This document shows, in pieces, positions 1-8,413 of a stretch of DNA of 64,000 nt. The notes below the pieces were generated by a model. That model saw nothing but the letters and a program-made list of their open reading frames with translations, had not been told where the DNA came from and made no database searches. Made by a program: the position numbers and the translations under genes. Source of the stretch: JBMYRH01 sp049602155 (GTDB lineage: Bacteria > Myxococcota_A > UBA9042 > PHBI01 > JBMYRH01); contig JBMYRH010000024.1 of the NCBI GenBank assembly GCA_049602155.1, positions 1-64,000 on the forward strand, given 5' to 3'. Every line of letters begins with the position of its first letter. Position 1 is the first letter of the stretch.

Positions 1-3000
1 ACCAACGCAGGTGCCTGCACCGTCACAGATGTCGTCTTTTGTGCTCGGGTCGTTGTCATCGCAAAGGAGTGTATTGGCCTCATGTCCGCAGCCACCCTCG
101 GGCTTGCACACCTCGGTGGTGCAGACTTCGCTATCGTCGCAGTCGCTACCCAGGGGCAGCGAAAGCTCAGCCGTGTTGCTCATCGCCTCACTGAGCCCGT
201 CGCTCGCCACCGCTTGGCAGGTGACCATGTCACAGTGGCTCACTTGGGAGTCTGAGAGGGTGGCTCCACCCTCAAAGGCGTCTTGGCCGTTGATGGTCCA
301 CTCAAAGGTGGTGGTCACCGGCTCGTCGTCTGTCGAGGCCTCGATAACGACACAGGTCACGCTCCCATCGGCGCCCTCGGGGGCTTCAAGCGCGACCACG
401 GGTGTCGTCGGCGGGTTATTGTCGAGCGTGATGGACCCAGAGAGCTTGGGGTTACCCTCTGCGAAGCCATCGCTTGGCACCGCGCGGCAGGCGATGGAGG
501 ACTCAGGGGCGAGGTCGCTCGTCTCTAGCGTGTCGCTCACCTCAGCCTGGAGCTGACCATTGACGAGCCAGGCCCAGGTGTAGCTCGGCTCGGGGTCACA
601 CTCGGGGTCATTAAACCCTTCAGCGACGCAGGTCAGCGGAGTGCCCACGGACGCGGTCGCGGGATCGATCGCGGCGCCGGTGATCTGCGGCGGGAGGTTC
701 TCGACGGTCACAAGGTCGCTCTCGACCTCGGGTCCGGCCACGAGCCCTTCGTCGATCGTACCATCGCTCGCTGAGACAAAGCAGCGGAAGGTGTCCCCAG
801 GGCTAAGATCTGTCAGCTCAAGGGTGGCGGTGTCTGCGCTTATCTCGGCGGCGTTTCTCTCCCAGCGGAAGCTCAGCGCGGTCTCGTCGCCGTCGGGGTC
901 GACGACCTCGCCTGCCCCGCAGGTGAGCACTGCGCACACGCTCGCTGGGCTGGGGCTGAGCGCGACAGAGCTCACCTGAGGCAGCGTATTGACGATGGTG
1001 ACCGGCGCGCTGGTCAGGGCCTCGCCCTCGCCTTGGTCGTCGCTTGGCGTCACGGTGCAGCGGACGCTCTGGCCTTTTACAAAGGCGCCAGAGAGCTCAG
1101 GGCCCGCTTCACCTTCGACCTCTTGGCCGTTGACGCTCCAGGCGTAGCTGAGCACGACCGTGTCATTGTCGGGATCTTGAACCCCTTGAGCGCTGCATAA
1201 GAGCGTCGAGAGCACGTGCGGGTTGGGGGGGCTCAGGGTGACGCTCTCGATGGTCGGCTTGGAGTTGAGCTTCTCTGCAGTACCGCTTAGGATCTCGGGG
1301 CCTTCAACGGGCCCATTATGAGGGGTGACGCCGCAGCGGATGGTCTTACCCACGTCGACGATGGCGGCCTGTAGCTTGGGCCCGTTGGCGCCAGGGATGG
1401 GCGTGAGTCCGCCGGGGTCGACGACATACCAGCGCCAGGTCACCGTCGGCTCGTCGGCCGGATCGGGGTCGGTCCAGCCTTCATAGGCGCAGGTGAACTC
1501 TTGGCCGATGGTCGCCTCCTCGGGGCTCAACGAGGCGGCGTCGATGGTCGGGATCGTGTTCAGGATCGGCACGCTGATGTCTGAGGCCTTGGTCGGCCCG
1601 CCTATTGGCGAGGCGAGGCCGCAGGTGATGACGTCGCCCTTATCGAAGTCGGCACCTGTGAGCGTCTGTGCACCGACCCCCTCGATGACGCTGTCGCTGA
1701 CGGTCCAGGTCGTCACCCAGGGGCAGCCGGGATGCATCGAGGCCTCACAGGCCATCTCGCTTGTCTCATAGGCGGTCAGCGGGCTGAGCGTGACCTCGCC
1801 GGGCACTGGTGGTGGCCCGGAGATGCACCCTGTCTCAGGGGCGCAGCTCTCCAGGCCGTTACAGGGGTCCTCATCGTTACAGACCTTGGGCGGCCCGCCT
1901 TTGCACGCGCCGAGCTCGCAGGTGTCCTGGGTGGTGCAGGCGTTATCGTCATCACAAGGGTCGGTGTTGTCGGTCACGGCGCAGCCGCCGAGCGGCATAC
2001 AGCCCTCGTTGGTGCACGGGTTATCGTCAGCGCAGTCTGACCCAAAGCCCAGCGCGCGCTCGGCGGAGTTGGAGTTCGTGGACGCCAGGCCATCAGAGGC
2101 CTCGGCGCGGCAGCGGAGGAGATCACAGTGGTGGAGGTCAGCGGCTGCCAAGCTCTGAGGCGCCATGAACTCGTCACCACCGTTAATCGTCCAGTAGAAG
2201 GTGAGGGTGATCTCCTCTTCGTCGGTGGGCTCGACGACGACCTGGCAGGTGGCGTCGCCGTCAGCGCCCTGAGGCGCGATGAGCTCGACTGTCGGTGCAG
2301 TGGGCGCTTCATTGTCCAGCGCGACGACGTTTGAGATGCGCGGCAAGCCATAGTCATAGCCATCAAAGGGGATGGCTTGGCAGGCAAAGGCGGTGCCGGT
2401 CGGGTAGCCGGTGGTGTCAAAGGTCAGCCCGCTTGTCCCTGGGATTTGATCGGCGCCCTGGTACCACTTGATGACGTAGCTCGGCTCCGGTGCACACTCG
2501 GCGTCGGTGAACCCAGATGGGGTGCAGGTGAGCTCGGTGCCAGGCACTGGGACTGTGACCTCAGGGTCTGTGGGCGCGAGGTCGACGAGCGAGACTTGGG
2601 GCGGGGTGTTGTAGACGTCCGCGGGGTTACTCGCCTCCTCAGGCCCGGTGACCTGTGCGAACTCAGGCGGTGGCCCGAGGGTGCCATCACCGGCGCGCAC
2701 AAAGCAGCGCAGGGTGTCACCAGGGATAAGCGGGACGCCGACGAGCGTGTCGCCGCTTCCGCTCACGGGCTCTCCGTTGAGCTCCCATCGGTAGCTCAAG
2801 AGCACGGTGTCCTCGACGTCGGGGTCGACGACGTCCTCGGCGATGCAGGTGTAGACATCGCAGGTCGCGCCGTAGCTCGGCTCCAGGGTGACAGAGCCGA
2901 TGACCGGGAGCTTATTACCGATGGTGACGGGGTTTGAGAGCACGGGTGCGCCCTGATCAAAGCCGTCGCTCGGCGTGACCGCGCATCGCAAGGTGTCGCC

Positions 3001-6000
3001 TTTGACGAAGGCGCCCGCGAGGGTCGGATCTGTCGCCCCTTCAAGGGGCTGACCGTTACGTTGCCAGGTGTAGCTAAAGAGCGCTTGGTCACCCTCGGCG
3101 TCTTCAAACCCCTTGGGCTCGCAGGTGAGCACGGTGTCCGCGAAGGCGGTATCAGGTGAGAGCGAGACGCTCTCGATGCTCGGCTTGGTGTTGATCACCG
3201 TGCCATAGGGGCTCATGACGGCCTGACCTTTGGCCTCACCGTTGGTCGGCGTGACGGCGCAGCGGACAGTCGCCCCAGGCTCAAGGCTTGTCGGCGCGTA
3301 GGTCGCCTCGGTCTCGCCGACGAGGATCGCGTCCTCGCCACCCTCTGTGCCCTGATACCAGGCGTAGGTGGCCGAGGGTTCGTCTGCGGCGTCCGGGTCA
3401 GACCACCCGTCAAATCCACAGGTAAAGAGGCCGATTCGGCTCGTCTCACTGGGAGCGAGGGTCGCCGCAGCGACCGAAGGCAGCGTATTGGCGATGATGA
3501 CAGGGGCGCTCGTGAGCGTCTCGCCCGTGTCTACGCCATCGGTGGGCGTCGCGGTGCAGGTGACCGTTTGCCCCTTGTCGAAGTGCTCGCTTGAGAGGGT
3601 CGCGTCCTCTTGCCCGTCGATGAGGAGGTCATCGACTGTCCAGGTGGTGGTCCAGGCGATCTCGTCGCCATCTGCGTCGAAAGCCTCGCTGGCGCTACAC
3701 GCCAGGGTGTCGCCCTCCCGGGCGTCCTCGGGCCCGAGGCTTATCACGCCGCCGGTGGGGGCGGTGTTATTCAAGACCACAGCGGCGCTCATGCCCCAGT
3801 CGCTGCTCTCCCAGGCGTCTTGGGCTTGGACCGAGCAGGTGACGCTGTCGCCGCCGCGCGCCGGGGTGGCTGCCTCGTCGCTCACGAGCAAAGTGGGGCT
3901 CGCTTGAGCTTCGGTCACCTCGGGGTTGATGTGGCCGTTGACAGCCCACTGATAGCTGAACTCTAAGGCGTCGCCTTCGCTGTCGGTCTCTTCGCTCCCT
4001 GGTTGGCAGGTGAAGAGCGTGCCGACGGCCCCTGAGTCGGGGTCAAGGCTCGGCGAGGGCGTCTCTGGTGAGAGGTTGACGATGGTCGCCATGGCGCTCG
4101 TCATCGCCTCGCCTGAGGTGTCGCTGTCGATGGGGGTGATGGTGCAGCTGACGGTGTCTCCGGGGTCGAGCCCGTGGTCACTAGGGGTGAGCTCGGCGCT
4201 GACGGCGCCCTCGATTGGGAGCGCTTCGTCGGCGTTTTGCTGGGTCCATGCGTAGGCATAGCTCTCTGGATCGGCAGGGTCAGGGTCGATCCAGCCCTCG
4301 GCATTACAGGTCAGCACGTCGCCTCGGGCGGCCTCTAGAGGGCTCAAGGTGGCGGCGGTGATCTGTGGCGGGGTGTTTTGAATTGCGACGGGGATCTTGG
4401 AGGCCACAGGGGTGCCCTCGCTCACGCCGTCAGTGGGCGTGGCGGTGCAGAGCACGACCTGACCCTTATCGAAGTGCTCACTAGAGAGCGTCTCGCTCAC
4501 CTCGCCTTCGACGACCTCGCCGTCGACAGTCCACATATAGAGCCACGTCACCGTGTCGCCGTCTGCGTCTACCGCCTCGCTGCCTGTGCAGATGAGGGTC
4601 GTGGATTCATCAGCGGGGATGGGGCCGACGAGCACTGAGCCACCTGTGGGCGCGGAGTTACCCAAGACCACACTCTGAGATGTCCCGGGCTCACCGACTG
4701 TCACGCCGTCATTGGCTCTGACCTCACAGTGAAGCGTGTCGCCTCCTCGGGTCGGTGTCCCGTCTTCGTCGCTCACGAGCTGGGTCGGGAGCACGCTCGT
4801 TGACCCTGTGCCAGGGTTGGGGAAGCCATTGACGAGCCAGGTCGTCTCATAGGTGACGCCATCGCCATCGGCGTCACTGGAGTCCTCGCTGACCGTGCAG
4901 CTGAAGAGCGTGTCGACGAGCCCCTCAGTGGGGCTGATGGCGACGGCCGGGGCCGAGGGGGGGGAGTTCTGCACGGTGACCTCGCCGCTCGTCGCGGCCT
5001 GGCCATCGTCATCACCGTCACTGGGGATAAATTCGCAGGTGAGCACCATCCCACGGGCGGTGAACTCTGGGTTGAGCGTGCACGTCCCGTCATCGTCTGC
5101 GGTGACCTCAGAGATGACCTCGTCGCCGTTCAAAAATGTGCAGCTGTCTTGTGCCGTGTCTCCGTCGGGGTCGTCTCGGTCTGTGCACGTGCAGGTGAAC
5201 ACCGTCTGTGTGTCCCCGGCCGATGGGAGGAGCACAGCTTGTTCACAGCTCGGCGGGCTGTTTGCGATGGTCACTTGCGCGGTGCCTTCGGCGACCAGGC
5301 CATGGGGATCTGTGGCGCTCACTCGGACCTGCCACGTCTCTCCCCGCTGGGTCGCAGTCGACGGCACAAAGGGGCCCGCATAGTCCTCTTGAACCTCCCC
5401 GTCGCGCACCCACTGCCAGGCGAGGTCGAGCTCGGCGCTGTCGCGGTTGGGGTCGACGGCGTCTTCGACGATCTCGCTCGTCAAATCGTCTGTCGTGATC
5501 GGATCGGTCGGCGTAATCGCCACTTCGGGTGCGCTCGGCGGCCCGTTGATGATGAGGGTGACCTCGGCGCTCCCTTCAAGCCCCTCAGAGTCGGTCGTCG
5601 AGACCACCAATGTGTGGGTGCCACTGACGAGGTTATCGATGGTGAAGGTCGACGCCCCTGCGGCGGACACAGGCGCCTGACCAAGCTCGCCCTGAAGGTT
5701 CGAGGTCCAGCGTAAGGTGAAGCTCTCGGGCAGGTCCCGGTCATCGGTGACGCTCGCGCCGAGGGTCACTGGGGCCCCCTCATCGCTCACACTGCCGTCG
5801 TCGGGCGTCGTGATGGCGAGCTCGGGTGCGAGGTTTGCGCCAGGTCCATCTGGCTCGCTTGTGTCGGCGGCACCCCCTGCGTCCTGGTTGCTCGCTGCGT
5901 CCGAGCCGGGCGAATCGCCTGAGGGGGGGACACAGGTGTTGTCGCGGCACTCCAGCCCTGGGTCACAGGTGCCGTTGCCGTAGCACGGCGCGTTGAGTTG

Positions 6001-6105
6001 CCCCGTGTCTGGTGCCGCGCCTGTCTGTGCGCCGCACGCCATCGCTAGGCCCGCCCAAAGCGCAATGCACACGCCCCGAACGCCGAAGAATCGGTGACCT
6101 CTCAT
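1..6105 (-). CDS. Giant Ig-like-repeat surface lipoprotein (C-terminus beyond window)
   Basis: The reading frame is open from an ATG at 6105 to the left edge, so the window holds about 2,035 N-terminal residues and the protein continues outside it. The N-terminus is a lipoprotein signal (lipobox LAMAC, Cys about residue 24), followed by a small Cys-rich stretch (CYGNGTCDPGLECRDNTC) and an acidic Ser/Gly linker. The rest is about 19 tandem units of roughly 95 residues. Most carry two Cys in LTC and VxC contexts and a Y-x-W-x-x-N-G core, the look of an Ig-like/Big-type beta sandwich with one disulfide. Two Asp/Cys-rich inserts (CNDEDPC-like) interrupt the array near 1810-2050 and 1-165. An AGGGG lies just before the start. 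A structural or adhesive surface role is inferred; no catalytic motif is visible. Confidence 0.85.
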   Translation of the reverse strand, partial: MRGHRFFGVRGVCIALWAGLAMACGAQTGAAPDTGQLNAPCYGNGTCDPGLECRDNTCVPPSGDSPGSDAASNQDAGGAADTSEPDGPGANLAPELAITTPDDGSVSDEGAPVTLGASVTDDRDLPESFTLRWTSNLQGELGQAPVSAAGASTFTIDNLVSGTHTLVVSTTDSEGLEGSAEVTLIINGPPSAPEVAITPTDPITTDDLTSEIVEDAVDPNRDSAELDLAWQWVRDGEVQEDYAGPFVPSTATQRGETWQVRVSATDPHGLVAEGTAQVTIANSPPSCEQAVLLPSAGDTQTVFTCTCTDRDDPDGDTAQDSCTFLNGDEVISEVTADDDGTCTLNPEFTARGMVLTCEFIPSDGDDDGQAATSGEVTVQNSPPSAPAVAISPTEGLVDTLFSCTVSEDSSDADGDGVTYETTWLVNGFPNPGTGSTSVLPTQLVSDEDGTPTRGGDTLHCEVRANDGVTVGEPGTSQSVVLGNSAPTGGSVLVGPIPADESTTLICTGSEAVDADGDTVTWLYMWTVDGEVVEGEVSETLSSEHFDKGQVVLCTATPTDGVSEGTPVASKIPVAIQNTPPQITAATLSPLEAARGDVLTCNAEGWIDPDPADPESYAYAWTQQNADEALPIEGAVSAELTPSDHGLDPGDTVSCTITPIDSDTSGEAMTSAMATIVNLSPETPSPSLDPDSGAVGTLFTCQPGSEETDSEGDALEFSYQWAVNGHINPEVTEAQASPTLLVSDEAATPARGGDSVTCSVQAQDAWESSDWGMSAAVVLNNTAPTGGVISLGPEDAREGDTLACSASEAFDADGDEIAWTTTWTVDDLLIDGQEDATLSSEHFDKGQTVTCTATPTDGVDTGETLTSAPVIIANTLPSVAAATLAPSETSRIGLFTCGFDGWSDPDAADEPSATYAWYQGTEGGEDAILVGETEATYAPTSLEPGATVRCAVTPTNGEAKGQAVMSPYGTVINTKPSIESVSLSPDTAFADTVLTCEPKGFEDAEGDQALFSYTWQRNGQPLEGATDPTLAGAFVKGDTLRCAVTPSDGFDQGAPVLSNPVTIGNKLPVIGSVTLEPSYGATCDVYTCIAEDVVDPDVEDTVLLSYRWELNGEPVSGSGDTLVGVPLIPGDTLRCFVRAGDGTLGPPPEFAQVTGPEEASNPADVYNTPPQVSLVDLAPTDPEVTVPVPGTELTCTPSGFTDAECAPEPSYVIKWYQGADQIPGTSGLTFDTTGYPTGTAFACQAIPFDGYDYGLPRISNVVALDNEAPTAPTVELIAPQGADGDATCQVVVEPTDEEEITLTFYWTINGGDEFMAPQSLAAADLHHCDLLRCRAEASDGLASTNSNSAERALGFGSDCADDNPCTNEGCMPLGGCAVTDNTDPCDDDNACTTQDTCELGACKGGPPKVCNDEDPCNGLESCAPETGCISGPPPVPGEVTLSPLTAYETSEMACEASMHPGCPWVTTWTVSDSVIEGVGAQTLTGADFDKGDVITCGLASPIGGPTKASDISVPILNTIPTIDAASLSPEEATIGQEFTCAYEGWTDPDPADEPTVTWRWYVVDPGGLTPIPGANGPKLQAAIVDVGKTIRCGVTPHNGPVEGPEILSGTAEKLNSKPTIESVTLSPPNPHVLSTLLCSAQGVQDPDNDTVVLSYAWSVNGQEVEGEAGPELSGAFVKGQSVRCTVTPSDDQGEGEALTSAPVTIVNTLPQVSSVALSPSPASVCAVLTCGAGEVVDPDGDETALSFRWERNAAEISADTATLELTDLSPGDTFRCFVSASDGTIDEGLVAGPEVESDLVTVENLPPQITGAAIDPATASVGTPLTCVAEGFNDPECDPEPSYTWAWLVNGQLQAEVSDTLETSDLAPESSIACRAVPSDGFAEGNPKLSGSITLDNNPPTTPVVALEAPEGADGSVTCVVIEASTDDEPVTTTFEWTINGQDAFEGGATLSDSQVSHCDMVTCQAVASDGLSEAMSNTAELSLPLGSDCDDSEVCTTEVCKPEGGCGHEANTLLCDDNDPSTKDDICDGAGTCVG

Positions 6106-6503
6106 TGTTCCCCTCACCTTGTCCTTGAGCCACTCAAGGCTAGACCTCTGGAGGACGGTGGTAAAGGCGCGCCGTCTATAAAGGTCGGGCTGTTGAAACA
6201 GGGGTCCTCCTCTTCTATTCGGTGTGGCGTTCTCAGGGGGGGCGCTGCCGTGAGGTGATGGGTTCTTCGCCAGCGTCCCGGCTCGGGAGCTGCGGCTTGG
6301 TGCGATCAGCCAAGCGGAGAGGGGGATCACATCCCGAGGTGATGGGTGTTGCGATATAAGGCATTGTTAATAAAGGGTTAATTTGGTTTCCGCTCCTTCT
6401 TTTTTCACCTGCAACCCCCCGATCGCTTGAGCCCAGGGCTGCCGCTGCCGATTCTCATGGTGGTGGGTTTTGCCCACGCACCCTGCTTGGAGTGACGACA
6501 CGG
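6106..6503. promoter_or_regulatory. Divergent intergenic region with an AT-rich patch
   Basis: This 398-bp non-coding stretch separates two divergently transcribed genes, so it should hold both promoters. It contains an AT-rich patch at about 6349-6385 (TTGCGATATAAGG followed by TTAATAAAGGG), which stands out against the GC-rich surroundings. It also has two copies of GAGGTGATGGGT, at 6252-6263 and 6336-6347. I cannot assign a sigma factor or an operator with confidence, and I see no RNA gene in it. Confidence 0.35.
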
Positions 6504-7616
6504 ATGGACATCGGCCTCTCACGTGGACCTTCGCTGTTTCGCGCGCCCGCTGTATCGCAGCAGAGCGCCGGCGACGCGGTCCAAAAGCCCGTCGCGGGCG
6601 GGTCTCAGGGCCTCGCTGAGGGAGAGCGTGCGTCCGCCGCGACCCACCGTGCGCTTGACGCCAAGGGACCCCAGGCCACCGGGGCCGACCCGATGCCTGT
6701 CCATCATGACCCCCGGCTGAAGCCCGACACCAAGCCTCAGCGTGCGCTCGGCGAAGGGCGCGGAGACGAGCCCTCGCGCGCCCTCGGAGAGGGGCGAGAC
6801 GAGGCGTCCGCGAAGGGCGAAGAGAAGGCCCTCGGCGCCAAGGCCGACGACAAGCCCCTCGGCGCCAAGAGCAACGGCAATGAGCTGAGCGAAGAGGACA
6901 AGCGCACCGTCGAGGCGCTTCAGCGAAGGGACCAAGCGGTCCGCGCCCACGAGGCCGCGCACATGGCCGCAGCCGGCGGCTATGCAGCCGGCGGCCCGTC
7001 GTATACCACCCAGCAGGGACCTGATGGGCGCTCCTACGCCATCGGCGGCGAGGTGCCCCTCGACATGAGCGCTGAGCGGACGCCCGAGGCGACGCTCCGC
7101 AAAGCACAGACGATCCGCGCGGCGGCGATGGCGCCTGCAGACCCGAGCGGCGCCGATAAGGCGATCGCGGGGGCGGCGGCGCAGATGGCCCAGGCGGCCC
7201 AGGCGGCGATCGCCGAGAAGGCCGCTGAGGCGAGCGAGGCCGCGCTGCCGCCCGAGCCTGAAGTGAAGGCCAAGCCCGAGCCGAAACCCAAACCCAAAGT
7301 AGAGGCCAGGACGGAGCCCAAGCCCGCGCCCAAGGTCGATGCCCGCCAGGGTGCGACTTCCGTGGAGGGGGCTGAGGAGGCCCGCGAGAGCGCTCGGCCC
7401 GAAGCGGTCGAGGTGCCGGCGCCGCCCGAGGAGCTCACCGCGTCATCGACGGAGGGCTTCGCTCAGCTGAGAGAGGGGCTGACCGAGATCACGGCCACCG
7501 ATCGCAGGCAGGTCGCGAAGAACAAGCGCGGCAAGATCTCCAAGGCCTATGTGGCGATGGCACAGGCCCCGGCGCGTGCGACCTTGAAGTGCGCAGCTTG
7601 CTCCGGTTTTCACTAG
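6504..7616 (+). CDS. SprA-related putative metalloprotease (CJM1_0395-like)
   Basis: The central part, about residues 135-240, matches the SprA-related family (PF12118). It has VRAHEAAHMAAAGGYA (an HExxH-type HEAAH), the GGPSYTTQ and GPDGRSYAIGGEV segments, then an ERTPEATLRKAQTIRAAAMAP helix region. The N-terminal 130 residues are charged low-complexity sequence rich in LGEGR and LGAK repeats. The C-terminal third is rich in Ala, Pro and Lys (KPEPKPKPKVEAR). No signal peptide is evident. Family members are annotated as putative metalloproteases, but the activity is not established. The ATG at 6504 is chosen because a GGAG lies 11 bases upstream; a GTG at 6492 is the alternative. It stands alone, divergent from the giant repeat lipoprotein. 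Confidence 0.8.
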   Translation: MDIGLSRGPSLFRAPAVSQQSAGDAVQKPVAGGSQGLAEGERASAATHRALDAKGPQATGADPMPVHHDPRLKPDTKPQRALGEGRGDEPSRALGEGRDEASAKGEEKALGAKADDKPLGAKSNGNELSEEDKRTVEALQRRDQAVRAHEAAHMAAAGGYAAGGPSYTTQQGPDGRSYAIGGEVPLDMSAERTPEATLRKAQTIRAAAMAPADPSGADKAIAGAAAQMAQAAQAAIAEKAAEASEAALPPEPEVKAKPEPKPKPKVEARTEPKPAPKVDARQGATSVEGAEEARESARPEAVEVPAPPEELTASSTEGFAQLREGLTEITATDRRQVAKNKRGKISKAYVAMAQAPARATLKCAACSGFH

Positions 7617-7766
7617 GGCTCTAGCCAACGTGATGGGGGTGCTGCGGACGCGACGCGGGCGCGAGATGATGGCCGTCGAGATGTCTTGATGTGGTCGTAG
7701 ATCCTGGCTAGCCTCCCCGCAGGGGCCGAGGTCATTGGACAGGCGCTCACCCCTCAAGGACAGACG

Positions 7767-8339
7767 ATGACTCCTCGTAAGCACTGGTGGCCCCGCGGCC
7801 TCTCTGCACTCACTGGGCTCGTCATGCTCACGGCGTGTGGCGCGACGCTCCTCACGATTGAGATCGCGCGTGACACGACGACGGTGGTCGAGGGTGGCAC
7901 ATTGCTTGAGGCCTTGGTTGGTGACGTGGGGCTCTCCGAGTTCATCGCCATGGACTTCACCTCGGCTCAAGAGATCGTGAACCAAGGGGTCGAGCCTGGC
8001 GACATCAACGAGGTGCGCCTCACCCTCTTTCAGATCGAGGTGACAGCCCCTGGGGACGGCGACCTGTCGTTTATCCAGACCCTCGATCTCTTCGTCGAGG
8101 CCCCCGGGTTGCCCCGGGTCCGTATCGCCTGGCAGGACGACTTCCCTGAGGGCGTGATGATCGTCGACTTCAACTACGAAGACGTCGACCTCACCGAGTA
8201 CGTGGTGAGCGAGGCGCTGACGTTGACGACAGACTTCAACGGCACGCGACCCAGCGAAGACCACGACCTGACCGTGCGTTTCGCGCTCGATGTCGCGGTC
8301 ACCTTCCAGGGCGCCTGGAACGCCGCGACGGGCGACTGA
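7767..8339 (+). CDS. Small lipoprotein of unknown function
   Basis: A 190-residue protein with a clear lipoprotein signal: a positively charged start (MTPRKHWWPRG), a hydrophobic core and the lipobox LTACG. The mature part is acidic and beta-rich in appearance, with no recognised catalytic motif. Alternating hydrophobic stretches such as FQIEVTAP and RFALDVAVTFQG suggest a single compact beta-sandwich domain. An AAGGA sits six bases before the ATG. It lies 74 bp upstream of the GT-B-like gene on the same strand and may be cotranscribed with it. I do not recognise the family. Confidence 0.75.
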   Translation: MTPRKHWWPRGLSALTGLVMLTACGATLLTIEIARDTTTVVEGGTLLEALVGDVGLSEFIAMDFTSAQEIVNQGVEPGDINEVRLTLFQIEVTAPGDGDLSFIQTLDLFVEAPGLPRVRIAWQDDFPEGVMIVDFNYEDVDLTEYVVSEALTLTTDFNGTRPSEDHDLTVRFALDVAVTFQGAWNAATGD

Positions 8340-8413
8340 CCTCAGCGTGCGCTGCCTTTGGACGGCGGCGCGGAGGCCTTCGGGGTGACTCTCGCGCTGA
8401 GGGGTTGACGGCG

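Noticed and set aside
6349..6390. A sigma-70 type promoter in the AT-rich patch
   Set aside because: Candidate -35 and -10 hexamers can be drawn at several spacings but none is close to consensus, so no precise promoter is claimed.
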